A stretch of DNA of 64,000 bases. Source: Verrucomicrobiaceae bacterium (GTDB lineage: Bacteria; Verrucomicrobiota; Verrucomicrobiia; Verrucomicrobiales; Akkermansiaceae). The position numbers and the translations under genes are program-made. Every line of letters begins with the position of its first letter. The stretch's first letter is position 1. The notes beneath the pieces were generated by a model. That model worked only from the letters and a program-made list of their open reading frames with translations. It did no database searches and was not told where the DNA came from. Location: NCBI GenBank assembly GCA_027491155.1, contig JAIXWR010000035.1, forward strand, positions 186,001 through 250,000, given 5' to 3'. Of this stretch, positions 25,142 to 34,950 are shown in pieces.

Positions 25142-25792
25142 TCAAAGCTCCCGGATCCGGATGCCGCGGAACCACACCGGATCGCCGTGATCCTGCAGCA
25201 GCAGGCGGCCGGCGGCGGGACCCGCGAAGTCCTCCCGCTTGGCGAACTTGCTGGCCTTCTTCAGCTCCGGCCACTCCTTGCCCGCGGTGTCGATTTTCAT
25301 CGCCAGCTTGCCGTTCAGCCAATGCTCCAGCGAGGTCCCGCGGGCGACGATCCGCGAGAGGTTCCACTCGCCGACCGGCTTGAGCGCCTTGTCCTTGGCC
25401 GCCGGCACGACTTCGTAAAGCGACGCCGCGGTGGTGTCCTCGATCTTGCCGTTCGGGTGACCCGCGTCGTCCAGCACCTGGTATTCCGGGCCCAGCCAGC
25501 CGCCACCGGACGCCTTGCGGACGCGGTATTTCACCCCGCTGTTGCCCTTGGCCGAAATCTTCCATTCGAACTCCAGCTCGAAGTCCTGGTATTCCTTTTC
25601 ACTGATCAGGTCGCCCCCGGCGGCGGCCCGGTGGATGGTCCCGTCCTCGATCTTCCAGCCCTTGCCCGGCTCCCCGCCCGTGGCAGAGGTCCAGCCCGCC
25701 AGGCTCTTGCCGTCGAACAAGGACGTCCACTCCTTCTCCCCGGCAAACGCCTGGGTCGCCATCAGTCCCGCCAGAATCCATGCTTTATTCAC
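25142..25792 (-). CDS. Secreted DUF1080 (3-keto-disaccharide hydrolase-like) protein
   Basis: About 216 aa with signal peptide KAWILAGLMATQAFA. The DUF1080 fold is clear: WTSLFDGKSLAGWTSA, the DFELEFEWKI strand, GNSGVKYRV, GPEYQVLDDAGHPN, and DPVWFRGIRIREL at the end. It is a LamG-like beta-sandwich; members hydrolyse or bind 3-keto-glycosides and related sugars in PVC bacteria. Start choice is open. GTG 25792 precedes the signal. However, a strong AGGAGGAG lies 5 bp before an in-frame ATC codon at 25810, so a rare AUC start may be used. An in-frame ATG at 25843 is also possible. It is divergent from moxR and upstream of the ribosomal protein operon, with no functional link to either. Confidence 0.88.
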   Translation of the reverse strand: MNKAWILAGLMATQAFAGEKEWTSLFDGKSLAGWTSATGGEPGKGWKIEDGTIHRAAAGGDLISEKEYQDFELEFEWKISAKGNSGVKYRVRKASGGGWLGPEYQVLDDAGHPNGKIEDTTAASLYEVVPAAKDKALKPVGEWNLSRIVARGTSLEHWLNGKLAMKIDTAGKEWPELKKASKFAKREDFAGPAAGRLLLQDHGDPVWFRGIRIREL

Positions 25793-25905
25793 GGGGCGCA
25801 GCCTGACGATTGTTTCTCCTCCTGCAAGCCGCTTCCCGTTCATCCGCCTCGACAAAACAAAGCCCCTCTCTAGCTTCGCTGGAGTTCCGCCAACCGACCG
25901 CCTTC

Positions 25906-26954
<1,049 letters not shown>

Positions 26955-26955
<1 letters not shown>

Positions 26956-27851
26956 TGAAATACGAGTTCCTAGACAGCGAGCTGCTCGCCCGCCTCGGCT
27001 CGATTCCATTGGAGACTCGGGTTCCGATGCTCGGCAACGTCGCCGGCAAGCACCGCTCGCCGCACCGCGGGTCTTCGGTCGAGTTCGCGGAATACCGCAA
27101 ATACGTCCCCGGCGACGACACCCGCCGCCTCGATTGGAAGGCCTTCGCCCGCTCCGACCGATTTTACATCAAGGAATTCGAAGCCGACACCAACCTCCGC
27201 GCCTACTTCGTGGTCGATGCCTCGGGCTCGATGAAGTTCGCCGGCCGCGGGATGTCGAAGATCGACTACGCCAACCGCATCGCCGCCTCGCTGGCCTACC
27301 TGCTCGTCAACCAGGGCGACTCCGCCGGCCTTTCGCTCTGCACCGACAAGCTGCACCTCGAAGTCCCGCCCAGCCGCCGCCCCGCCCACCTCCAGCGGAT
27401 CTTCGACACCCTCGGCAAGCTCGAGCCCTCCGGCGAGACCGGCCTGGTCCCCGCCCTCCACACCATCGCCGAAAAGATCGGCCAGCGCGCGCTGGTCATC
27501 ATCCTCTCCGACCTCTTCACCGACCCGCAGGCCTTTTCCGACGCGCTCCAGCACCTGCGCTACCGCAAGCACGACATCTGCGTCTTCCACCTGATGGACC
27601 CGCTGGAGCTCGGCTTCGAGTTCGACCGCCCGCACCGCTTCGTCGACCTGGAGGACGGCACCTCGCTGGTCGTCGAGCCCACCCTCATCGCCGACGAATA
27701 CCAAAGCGCCCTCCGCGATTTCCTCGCCACCGTGAAGGCCAAGTGCCACGACGCCGCCGCCGACTACCAGCTCGTCCCCACCGACACCCCGCTCGAACCG
27801 CTGCTGCGCGACTTCCTCACCGCCCGGCTCCCGAAGAAAGGACACTCATGA
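26955..27851 (+). CDS. DUF58 / VWA-like protein
   Basis: A 298-aa DUF58 protein overlapping moxR by one base. It has the family block GSSVEFAEYRKYVPGDDTRR followed by LDWKAFARSDRFYIKEFE, then a VWA-like fold with an intact MIDAS-type motif, VVDASGSMKF, and LVIILSDLFTD. No membrane helices are seen, as is common for the short DUF58 form. It is thought to be the adaptor partner of the MoxR ATPase through the metal-binding VWA domain. It is followed by a 112-bp gap that carries a REP-like inverted repeat and then the BatA-like gene. Confidence 0.93.
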
Positions 27852-27881
27852 GCGTGCTTCCCCTTCCAGAGCGCCGCAGGC

Positions 27882-27948
27882 GGAGCGCCGGCTTCAGCCG
27901 GCAAGGGTCACTTCCCGCCAAAGACAGGCCGGCTAAAGCCAGCGCTCC
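27882..27948. repeat. REP-like inverted pair inside the moxR operon
   Basis: A copy with core GAGCGCCGGCTTCAGCCGGC (27883-27902) faces an inverted copy GGCCGGCTAAAGCCAGCGC (27927-27945). The inverted copy is the reverse complement of the element at 15619-15640 almost base for base. Together they can form a large hairpin in the mRNA between the DUF58 and BatA-like genes, which may lower or stabilise downstream expression. Confidence 0.7.
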
Positions 27949-27963
27949 CAAAGCCACGACCTG

Positions 27964-29952
27964 ATGTCCTTCCTCCAGCCACTCCTGCTCTGGGGCCTGC
28001 TCGCCGCGGCGATCCCCGTGATCATCCACCTGCTCAACCGCAGGCGGCACAAGACGGTGATGTGGGCCGCCATGCAGTTCCTGCTCAAGGCGACCCGCGA
28101 GTCGCGCGGGAAGAAGAAACTCCGCCACATCCTCATCCTCACCTGCCGCACCCTCGGCGTGGCCGCCCTCGCCACCGCCGCCGCCCGCCCGCTGCTCAGC
28201 GGCGTGATGGGCTGGGGCGGCGGCAAGCCGGACCTCGTGGTGCTGATCCTCGACCGCTCCGCCAGCATGGAAGCGACGCCGAAAAGCGGCAGCATCCCGC
28301 GTCGCGAACTCGCCCTGCAGCGCGTCCGCGACGCGATGGCCGACCTTGAAGGCACCCGCCTCGTGCTCGTCGACAGCGCTTCCGGCGAGCCGCAGGACGT
28401 GCCCAGCCCCGACGTCCTCGACAAGATCTCCGCCTCGGCCGCCACTGACACCGCGGCCGATCTTTCCGCCCTCGCCACCCGCGCCGCCGAATACCTCGCC
28501 GAAACCCCGGGCCGCGCCGAAGTCTGGATCGCCTCCGACCTCCAGGCGTCGAACTGGCAGCCGCGGAACGACCGCTGGACCACCGCCCGCGCCGCCTTTT
28601 CCACCCTGCCCCAGCCGCCGAAGCTCCGCGTGCTCGCACTCGGCGGAGAATCCTCGCCCAACCAGTCCATCCGCCTGCTCTCGTCCCGCCGCAGCGGCTC
28701 AGACCTCGTGCTCGACATCGAGATCAGCCGCGGCGAGGACTCCGCCAGCGCGCTGAACCTGCCGCTCACCGTCACCCTGAACGGCGTCCGCAGCACCTCC
28801 AACGTCACCCTCGCCGGGCAGAACTTCCGCTTCCGCAAGGTGCTGCCGATCCCGCCGCGCGAGGAGTCCGGCTACGGCTGGCTGTCCATTCCCGGCGACG
28901 GCAACCTCCGCGACAACGCCGCTTTCTTCGCCTACGGCCCGGCCCGCCCGGTGAAAAGCCTGCTGGTCGCCCCGCCCGGCGAGGCCGCCGAATACCTCGC
29001 CATCGCCGCCGCCCCCGGCGGACTCTCCGGACAGACGGTCGAACGCCTCGACCCCGCCCAGCTCGCCACCCTCGACACCACCGGCGTCGCCGCCCTCTTC
29101 TGGTCCGCTCCCCTGCCCACCGGGCCGCTGGCCGATGACCTCGTGCGATTCCTCTCGGACGGCGGCGAGATCGTGTTCTTCGCCCCCGCCGGGGAAAGCA
29201 CCGCCCGCTTCCTCGACATCCAGTGGACCGCCGTCTCCGAGTCGAAGCAGGGCGAATACTTCATCCTCGACTCCTGGGACCACGAGGACGGCCTGCTGCG
29301 CGACGGCCTCGACGGCACCCCGATTCCCGCCGACCGGCTGAAAGCGGTGAAACGCCGCATCCCCGAAGGCGAGGCCGCGACCCTCGCGCGTTGGGACGAT
29401 GGCGAACCTTTCCTCATCCGGCGCGTCCTCGACCGCGGCACCGCCTGGTTCGCCGCCTCGCTGCCGGATTACACGTGGTCGAACCTTGCCGATGCCGATG
29501 TCCTGCTGCCGGTCGTCCAGCGCGCGATCACCTCGGGCGCGGATCGCTTCGATGCCGGCCACCTCGCCGAGATCGGCAGCAGCTCCGCCGCCGCGCGGCC
29601 CGGTGAAGCGCAGGTCCGCCTGGATGACTTCGGTGCCCCCGTGCCCTCCAACGAGAAGTTCGAAGCCGGCATCCACCGCCTCGGGGAACGCACCCTCGCC
29701 CTCAACCGCCCCGCCGCCGAGGACGACCCGGAAATCCTTTCCCGCGACGTCCTCGACACGGTGCTCGAGGGCACCAACTTCACCCTGCTCGAAGACCGCG
29801 GCACTTCCGCCAAGGAGAACATCTCCCGCGACGTCTGGCGCGGCTTCCTCGCCGCCATGCTGTTCTTCCTGATCGCCGAAGCCCTGCTCTGCCTGCCGAA
29901 GAAACCGGTCGCCGGCTCCGATTCCATTCCCGGCCGCCCGTCCAACGCCTGA
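27964..29952 (+). CDS. BatA-like membrane protein with VWA domain
   Basis: A 662-aa protein. The N-terminus is the BatA signature: SFLQPLLLWGLLAAAIPVII followed by HLLNRRR, then RESRGKKKLRHILILTCRTL and a second helix. A VWA domain follows with LILDRSASMEATP (MIDAS DxSxS) near residue 98. The middle (about 330-420) resembles the glutamine-amidotransferase-like fold typical of these proteins, with VRFLSDGGEIVFFAPAGES. The C-terminus has a membrane helix FLAAMLFFLIAEALLCLP. It is expected to be in the inner membrane with the VWA domain as partner of MoxR. It belongs to the same operon as DUF58. Confidence 0.9.
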   Translation: MSFLQPLLLWGLLAAAIPVIIHLLNRRRHKTVMWAAMQFLLKATRESRGKKKLRHILILTCRTLGVAALATAAARPLLSGVMGWGGGKPDLVVLILDRSASMEATPKSGSIPRRELALQRVRDAMADLEGTRLVLVDSASGEPQDVPSPDVLDKISASAATDTAADLSALATRAAEYLAETPGRAEVWIASDLQASNWQPRNDRWTTARAAFSTLPQPPKLRVLALGGESSPNQSIRLLSSRRSGSDLVLDIEISRGEDSASALNLPLTVTLNGVRSTSNVTLAGQNFRFRKVLPIPPREESGYGWLSIPGDGNLRDNAAFFAYGPARPVKSLLVAPPGEAAEYLAIAAAPGGLSGQTVERLDPAQLATLDTTGVAALFWSAPLPTGPLADDLVRFLSDGGEIVFFAPAGESTARFLDIQWTAVSESKQGEYFILDSWDHEDGLLRDGLDGTPIPADRLKAVKRRIPEGEAATLARWDDGEPFLIRRVLDRGTAWFAASLPDYTWSNLADADVLLPVVQRAITSGADRFDAGHLAEIGSSSAAARPGEAQVRLDDFGAPVPSNEKFEAGIHRLGERTLALNRPAAEDDPEILSRDVLDTVLEGTNFTLLEDRGTSAKENISRDVWRGFLAAMLFFLIAEALLCLPKKPVAGSDSIPGRPSNA

Positions 29953-30004
29953 TTCCAGTTTCAATGAAACACAAGACACCAACAGGCGCTTCGCAAACTC
30001 TTCC

Positions 30005-30035
30005 ACTGATCACTGATCACTGATCACTGATCACT
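30005..30035. repeat. Heptanucleotide tandem repeat (ACTGATC)4
   Basis: Four perfect ACTGATC units plus ACT lie in the 101-bp gap between the BatA-like and VWA genes, 18 bp before the TTG start of the latter. A change in copy number would shift leader length by 7 bp per unit without touching the reading frame. Confidence 0.9.
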
Positions 30036-30053
30036 CGGCACTCTCTCAAAGCC

Positions 30054-32279
30054 TTGTCCTTCCACCTCCAGAACCTCCACTTCTCCCCCACCCCGGCCGC
30101 CCTGGCGATCGGGCTGGCGGCGCTCGTCATCGTCGGCGTGCTCTGCGTCCTGTCCTGGAAGCGCAGCCCGCACCCGAAGCGCACCGCGCTGCTGGAGTCG
30201 CTCCGCTTCCTTTGTACGCTGCTCGTCGTACTTCTCCTCTGGAAGCCCGAATGGCGCACCATCCTCAACCCCGAGACCAAGCCGCGCATCGCCATCCTGT
30301 GGGACGCCTCGAAGTCGATGGAGACGCTCGATGCCGAGCTGCCCGAACTCTTCTCGCCGCAACGGGATGTCGTCTCCCGCGCCGAGTGGACCAGCAACGC
30401 CCTCGACAGCCCGCTGTGGGAGCCCCTGTCCAACGGCGGTGCCAACGAGGTCTTCGACCGCTCCTTCTCCGCCCCCGCCGCGGACGCCCCGCCCGCCCTC
30501 GCCGGCACCGACCTTTCCACCCCGGTCGAGGACCTGCTGGAGAACGAGACCAACCTCCGCGCAGCGGTGCTGATCTCCGACGGCGACTACAACACCGGCC
30601 AGCCGCCGGTCGTTGCCGCCCAGAAGCTCCTCCAGCGCGGCGTCCCGCTCTTCACCATCCCGGTCGGCAGCAAGAAGCGCCTGCCCGACCTCGACCTGCT
30701 CGCCGTCACCGCGCCCGCCTACGGAATCGTCGGCGAGAACGTCCAGATCCCCTTCACCGTCCGCTCCTCGCTCGACCGCGAGATCCGCACCATCGTCCGC
30801 CTGCGCGACGACTCGGGCAAGGAGAAGACCAAGGAGCTGGTCCTCGCCCCCGGTACCGAGACCTACGACGCCATCCTCTGGAAACTCGAAAAGGAAGGAA
30901 CCTCCACCCTCGAGCTGTCGATCCCGGTGGCCGAAGTCGAGCGGATCCAGACCAACAACTCGCGCAAGTTCACCCTCTCCGGCCGGCCGGAGTCGATCAA
31001 GGTGCTGGTGATCGAAACCCTGCCGCGCTGGGAATACCGCTACCTCCGCAACGCCCTCTCGCGCGACCCCGGCGTCGAGCTTTCCTGCCTGCTCTTCCAC
31101 CCGCAGCTCGGCAAGGGCGACGGGCCCGACTACATTCAGGAATTCCCGTCCAAGCCGGAGGACCTCTCGAAATACGACGTCATCTTCCTCGGCGACGTCG
31201 GCGTCGCGCCCGACCAGTTGACCAAGGACCAGTGCGAACTGCTGCGCGGACTCGTCGAAAACCAGGCGAGCGGCATCGTCTTCATGCCCGGTCCGCAGGG
31301 GAACCAGTTCACCCTGCTCGACACCGCGCTGGCCGACCTGATCCCGGTGAACCTCGACGAGGAGAACAAGGGCGGCTTCCACGATCCCGTCGCGTCGCCG
31401 CTCAGCCTCACCGGCGAAGGCCGCGGCTCGCTGCTCACCATGCTCGCCGACTCGGAGGAAGCCAACCCGGACGTCTGGCGCAGCCTGCCCGGCTTCCATT
31501 GGCACGCCCCCGTCATCAAGTCGAAGGGCGGCGCCGAAGTGCTGGCGGTCCACGCCAACCGCCGCGGACGCTTCGGCCCGATCCCGATCATCGTCACCAA
31601 GTCCGCCGGCAACGGCAAGGTGCTCTTCATGGGCATCGACTCCGCCTGGCGCTGGCGCCGCGGCGTGGAGGACAAGTACCACTACCGCTTCTGGGGCCAG
31701 GTCGCCCGCTGGATGTCCTACCAGCGGAACATGGCCGCCGGCGAACGGGTCCGCCTCTATTTCACCCCCGAACGACCGGTTCCCGGCGACACCGTGACGC
31801 TGAACGCGAACGCCTTCAACGCGAACGGCGCCCCGCTGGAGGAAGGCAACGTTTACATCGATGCCACCGCGCCCGACGGCACCCGGGAGCGCATCGCGCT
31901 CGAGAAGAACGATACGGCCTGGGGTGCCTACTCCGGCCGGCTCAAGATCGGCCTGCCGGGCGAGTGGACCTTGAAGGCCCTGATCGACGAACCCGGGGCC
32001 GAAGCGGTCGAGACCAAGCTGCTCGCCCAGGGCGTGGAGCTGGAGCAGACCGGCCAGCCCGCCCGGCCGGAGGTGCTCGAGGAAATGGCCAAGATCGCCA
32101 AGGGCCGGATGATTTCCCCGGAGCAACTGCCCGACCTGATCCGCGAAATCACCGCCTTGCCCGAGCCGCGGCCGGTCGAGAACCGACTGCCGCTGTGGTC
32201 GCACTGGTCGGCCGTCGCCTTGATCGTGCTGCTCCTCGCCATCTTCTGGACCGGCCGCAAGCTCAACGGCGCGTTCTGA
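30054..32279 (+). CDS. VWA / glutamine amidotransferase-like membrane protein
   Basis: A 741-aa protein; the TTG at 30054 gives MSFHLQNL, resembling the start of the BatA-like gene. Two membrane helices lie near the N-terminus (AALAIGLAALVIVGVLCVLS and FLCTLLVVLLLW). A VWA-type domain with LWDASKSMET follows, then an Ig/beta region. A GATase1-like domain with IFLGDVGVAPDQLT and GIVFMPGPQGNQF leads to ANRRGRFGPIPIIVTKSAG, and a final helix ALIVLLLAIFWTG lies near the C-terminus. This layout is usual for the last gene of Bat-type operons in planctomycetes and verrucomicrobia. Its leader carries a heptamer repeat. It is convergent with the sulfatase gene. Confidence 0.88.
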   Translation: MSFHLQNLHFSPTPAALAIGLAALVIVGVLCVLSWKRSPHPKRTALLESLRFLCTLLVVLLLWKPEWRTILNPETKPRIAILWDASKSMETLDAELPELFSPQRDVVSRAEWTSNALDSPLWEPLSNGGANEVFDRSFSAPAADAPPALAGTDLSTPVEDLLENETNLRAAVLISDGDYNTGQPPVVAAQKLLQRGVPLFTIPVGSKKRLPDLDLLAVTAPAYGIVGENVQIPFTVRSSLDREIRTIVRLRDDSGKEKTKELVLAPGTETYDAILWKLEKEGTSTLELSIPVAEVERIQTNNSRKFTLSGRPESIKVLVIETLPRWEYRYLRNALSRDPGVELSCLLFHPQLGKGDGPDYIQEFPSKPEDLSKYDVIFLGDVGVAPDQLTKDQCELLRGLVENQASGIVFMPGPQGNQFTLLDTALADLIPVNLDEENKGGFHDPVASPLSLTGEGRGSLLTMLADSEEANPDVWRSLPGFHWHAPVIKSKGGAEVLAVHANRRGRFGPIPIIVTKSAGNGKVLFMGIDSAWRWRRGVEDKYHYRFWGQVARWMSYQRNMAAGERVRLYFTPERPVPGDTVTLNANAFNANGAPLEEGNVYIDATAPDGTRERIALEKNDTAWGAYSGRLKIGLPGEWTLKALIDEPGAEAVETKLLAQGVELEQTGQPARPEVLEEMAKIAKGRMISPEQLPDLIREITALPEPRPVENRLPLWSHWSAVALIVLLLAIFWTGRKLNGAF

Positions 32280-32337
32280 TCGAGGGACAGCGCCGCGGGC
32301 TTGCAGGCAGCCATCGTCCCCGACCGGACGCCCGCGC

Positions 32338-33705
32338 TCAACGCGCCGCCGCCTTCAGTTCGGCAAAGCGCCCGCGCATCTCGGCAAGGCGTTCCTTGTG
32401 CGCTGGATCGGCGGCCAGGTCGTTCTCTTCGAACGGATCCGCCTTCAGGTGGAACAACTGGTCGCGCCCGAAGTCCGGCCAGTGCATGAACTTCCAGTCC
32501 TTCCGCACCAGCGCCTCGGACGCCGGGATGAAGTTCTTGTTCTTCACGATGGCGTGCTCGTAGAAGAACTCGCCGCGCCACTCCGGCTTGCTCCCCGCAA
32601 GATAAAGCGGCGCGAAATCACGACCCTGCATCGTCTCCGGCACCCCGATGCCCGCCGCGGCCAGGAAGGTCGGCGCGAGGTCCACGTTGAGCACGAACTC
32701 GTCGTTCGTCCCGGCCTTCCCCGCCGCCCGCGGGTCGCGCACGATCAGCGGAACGCGGATGCTTTCCTCGTGCGGATACCACTTGTCCGCCAGCCCGTGC
32801 TCGCCGTGGAAGTAGCCGTTGTCGGCGGTGAAAACCACCAGCGTGTTGTCCCGCAGGCCCTGCTTCTCCAACTCCGCCAGCAACCGCCCGCAGGTCGCGT
32901 CCACCTCGCTGGCGAGCCGGTAGTAGTTCTTCATCATCGTCTGGTACTTCTCCGGCGTGTCGAAGCGCCAGTGCCAGCGGTTGCGGCCCTCGTTCTTCTC
33001 GTTGGCCAGGAACGGCGGCAGCTTGCGGAAGGCCTCTTCGGTCGCGGTCTTCGGAATGGGAATGGTCACGTCCTCATACAAGGCCATGCTTTCCGGCTGC
33101 GGCAGGAACTGCTTCGGATTGCCATCCTCGGCGTGCGTCGCGAAGAAGGCGAGGGTCAGGCAGAAGGGCTTGTCCGCCGGCCGGGTGCGCAGGAACTCCA
33201 GCGCGTCGTTCTCGTTCTTCTTCGTCACGTGGATCTGTGTGCCGTCCTCCTGCTTGATCCAATGCGTGCCTGAATAGGAGCGCCCGAAATCGAAATTCTT
33301 CGCCGGAAACACCCCGTTGTGCCACTTGCCGATGTGCCCGACGTGGTAGCCGTTCGATCGCAGCAAGCCCGGGTAGGTCTGCTCCCACGGCGTCTTGAAC
33401 GCGGCGAATCCGGGATTCCCGTGGCGCGACATCCATTGCCCGGTGAACAGCGAGGCGCGGCTCACCCCGCAGATCGCCGTGGTGACGCAGGACCGGGTGA
33501 AGCGGGTCCCCTCGCCCGCCAGGCGGTCGAGATTCGGCGTCTTGAGCACCGGATGCCCGGCGCAGCCCAGCGTGTCGTGCCGCCAGTCGTCGGCATACAG
33601 CACCAGGATGTTCATCGGCTTGGCGACTGCGGCGGACGAAAGGCCGAGCGCCGCGGCCAGGGCCAGCAGATGCGTGATGGAGAAACGGATGGATCGGGGA
33701 TTCAT
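32338..33705 (-). CDS. Secreted S1-family sulfatase
   Basis: A 455-aa sulfatase with signal peptide [19 protein letters not shown]. Metal ligands are present: [13 protein letters not shown] at the N-terminus and [13 protein letters not shown] later. The modification motif reads [11 protein letters not shown]. It has the Cys, Ser and Arg of C-x-P/A-S/A-R but valine at the third position where Pro or Ala is usual. [20 protein letters not shown] and [17 protein letters not shown] are typical of iduronate-type or choline-sulfatase-type enzymes. The substrate is probably a sulfated glycan (inferred). Its ATG overlaps the TGA of the upstream glycosidase-like gene (ATGA), so the pair is one operon. 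A maturase would have to be encoded elsewhere. Confidence 0.92.
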   Translation of the reverse strand: MNPRSIRFSITHLLALAAALGLSSAAVAKPMNILVLYADDWRHDTLGCAGHPVLKTPNLDRLAGEGTRFTRSCVTTAICGVSRASLFTGQWMSRHGNPGFAAFKTPWEQTYPGLLRSNGYHVGHIGKWHNGVFPAKNFDFGRSYSGTHWIKQEDGTQIHVTKKNENDALEFLRTRPADKPFCLTLAFFATHAEDGNPKQFLPQPESMALYEDVTIPIPKTATEEAFRKLPPFLANEKNEGRNRWHWRFDTPEKYQTMMKNYYRLASEVDATCGRLLAELEKQGLRDNTLVVFTADNGYFHGEHGLADKWYPHEESIRVPLIVRDPRAAGKAGTNDEFVLNVDLAPTFLAAAGIGVPETMQGRDFAPLYLAGSKPEWRGEFFYEHAIVKNKNFIPASEALVRKDWKFMHWPDFGRDQLFHLKADPFEENDLAADPAHKERLAEMRGRFAELKAAAR

Positions 33706-34802
33706 GGGGATGGGTTGCCGGTGATCCCGGCCAGAAGTTTGAAGAATCCGCGTTTGCGGTCGGAACTGATGCCCCAGTTCACGGGCGGCGACTGATAGCC
33801 TTCGCCGGGGCCCTCGCCTTTTCGACGGAAATCGAACCAGCCCCAGGAGGCGCGCTCCGCGACGGCGGCGGTGAAGTGGTTCTCCGGCCGCTCGAAGTTC
33901 TCGTGGTCGTCCTCGTTGAAAAGGATCGGCATCGGCCGGTAGCCCGGCACCGCCCGGGTCTGCCGGACCATCCCGCGGATCCGCGCCGGATCCTTCACGC
34001 CGTTGCCGTGCAACAGCAGGAAGTCCGATGCCTTCACCACGTTCTCCTTCGGCACGCTGCCTCCGCCGTAGCTGGTGCCGGCCAACAAGCGATGCCCGCC
34101 GCGCTCCATGCCCCGCACCCGCAGGATCAGCTCGTGAACCCGCGCCGGCTTGAGGATCTCGTGGTCGTACTTCGGCACGTCGGTCTCGTTGTTGATCTCC
34201 ACCAGCACGTTGCGCCAGCCGCCGTCCAGAACCCAGCGGGTCGCCTCGTCGGTCGCCCGGATGACCGCGGCTTCATCGCGCAGGTGCTGGTCCTGACCGA
34301 AATAGAAGTAGCCGAGGATCGCCACCATGCCGTTCCGGTCCAGGGCATCCAGCACGCGCCGCATCCGGTCCGCGAACTCCGGCCGCAGCGCGCCCTCCTC
34401 CGTGAAACCGCCGCTCCGCCACGGCTGGTCCCGGGAATACCCCTCCGGCGACCCGCCCTGGAAATTCACCGTCACCGCCAGCAGGCCGCGGGCCTTCCAC
34501 TCCGGGATCGCGGCGATGAATTCCCGCACGTTCCGCTCCGGGTCCCACTTCCCCGTGTCCGGGTAGGCCCAGCGCCGCGCCGTCTCCGGGTTGAGGTCGT
34601 CGAACACCGCCTGGACCATCCGCGAATTCATCAGCAGCCCCTCGATCCGCTGGCCCTTCCAGGTCCGCCCCTCATAGGTCGGGCGGCCGTTGAGGTGGAA
34701 ATCCTCGCCCGAGATCGTCACCACCGTGCCCGCCGCTGCCGCTGCCGCCATGGCGGCGCACAGGACGATGCATCGGGCGAGAAATCGGCGGGCGAAAATC
34801 AT
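33702..34802 (-). CDS. Secreted cellulase-like TIM-barrel glycosidase homologue
   Basis: A 366-aa secreted protein with a signal peptide (residues 1-24, ending AAAAAAG). The chain looks like a clan-A type (beta/alpha)8 barrel: [48 protein letters not shown], a strand-4-type end [17 protein letters not shown] with the acid/base-like N-E pair, and [15 protein letters not shown] with a possible nucleophile Glu near strand 7. No precise family can be named. Translational coupling to the sulfatase suggests that both act on the same sulfated polysaccharide. Catalytic activity is inferred, not certain. Confidence 0.75.
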   Translation of the reverse strand: MIFARRFLARCIVLCAAMAAAAAAGTVVTISGEDFHLNGRPTYEGRTWKGQRIEGLLMNSRMVQAVFDDLNPETARRWAYPDTGKWDPERNVREFIAAIPEWKARGLLAVTVNFQGGSPEGYSRDQPWRSGGFTEEGALRPEFADRMRRVLDALDRNGMVAILGYFYFGQDQHLRDEAAVIRATDEATRWVLDGGWRNVLVEINNETDVPKYDHEILKPARVHELILRVRGMERGGHRLLAGTSYGGGSVPKENVVKASDFLLLHGNGVKDPARIRGMVRQTRAVPGYRPMPILFNEDDHENFERPENHFTAAVAERASWGWFDFRRKGEGPGEGYQSPPVNWGISSDRKRGFFKLLAGITGNPSP

Positions 34803-34896
34803 GACGGGCGGACGCAGGGCACTTTCCTACGCCCGCCGGCCGCCATTCCTGACGCCGCCGCGGACGAATCGCCCGGGCTGCCGGGATCCCGGCACG

Positions 34897-34934
34897 AAAA
34901 AGCCCCGGCCGGCGGGGGGAATGCCGGACGGGGC
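34897..34934 (-). terminator. Terminator downstream of the beta-barrel gene
   Basis: On the - strand GCCCCG-t-CCGGC and GCCGG-c-CGGGGC pair around a loop ATTCCCCCC, followed by TTTTT. It lies 17 bp beyond the stop of the outer-membrane protein gene. The loop again contains six C residues, as in the candidate RNAs at 22.5-23.2 kb. Confidence 0.85.
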
Positions 34935-34950
34935 CTTGATGCGCCGGAAA

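Noticed and set aside
34897-34934. C6 loop suggesting a third copy of the small RNA
   Set aside because: Only the terminator loop has C6; the conserved block, dyad and other hairpins are missing, so it is an ordinary terminator.
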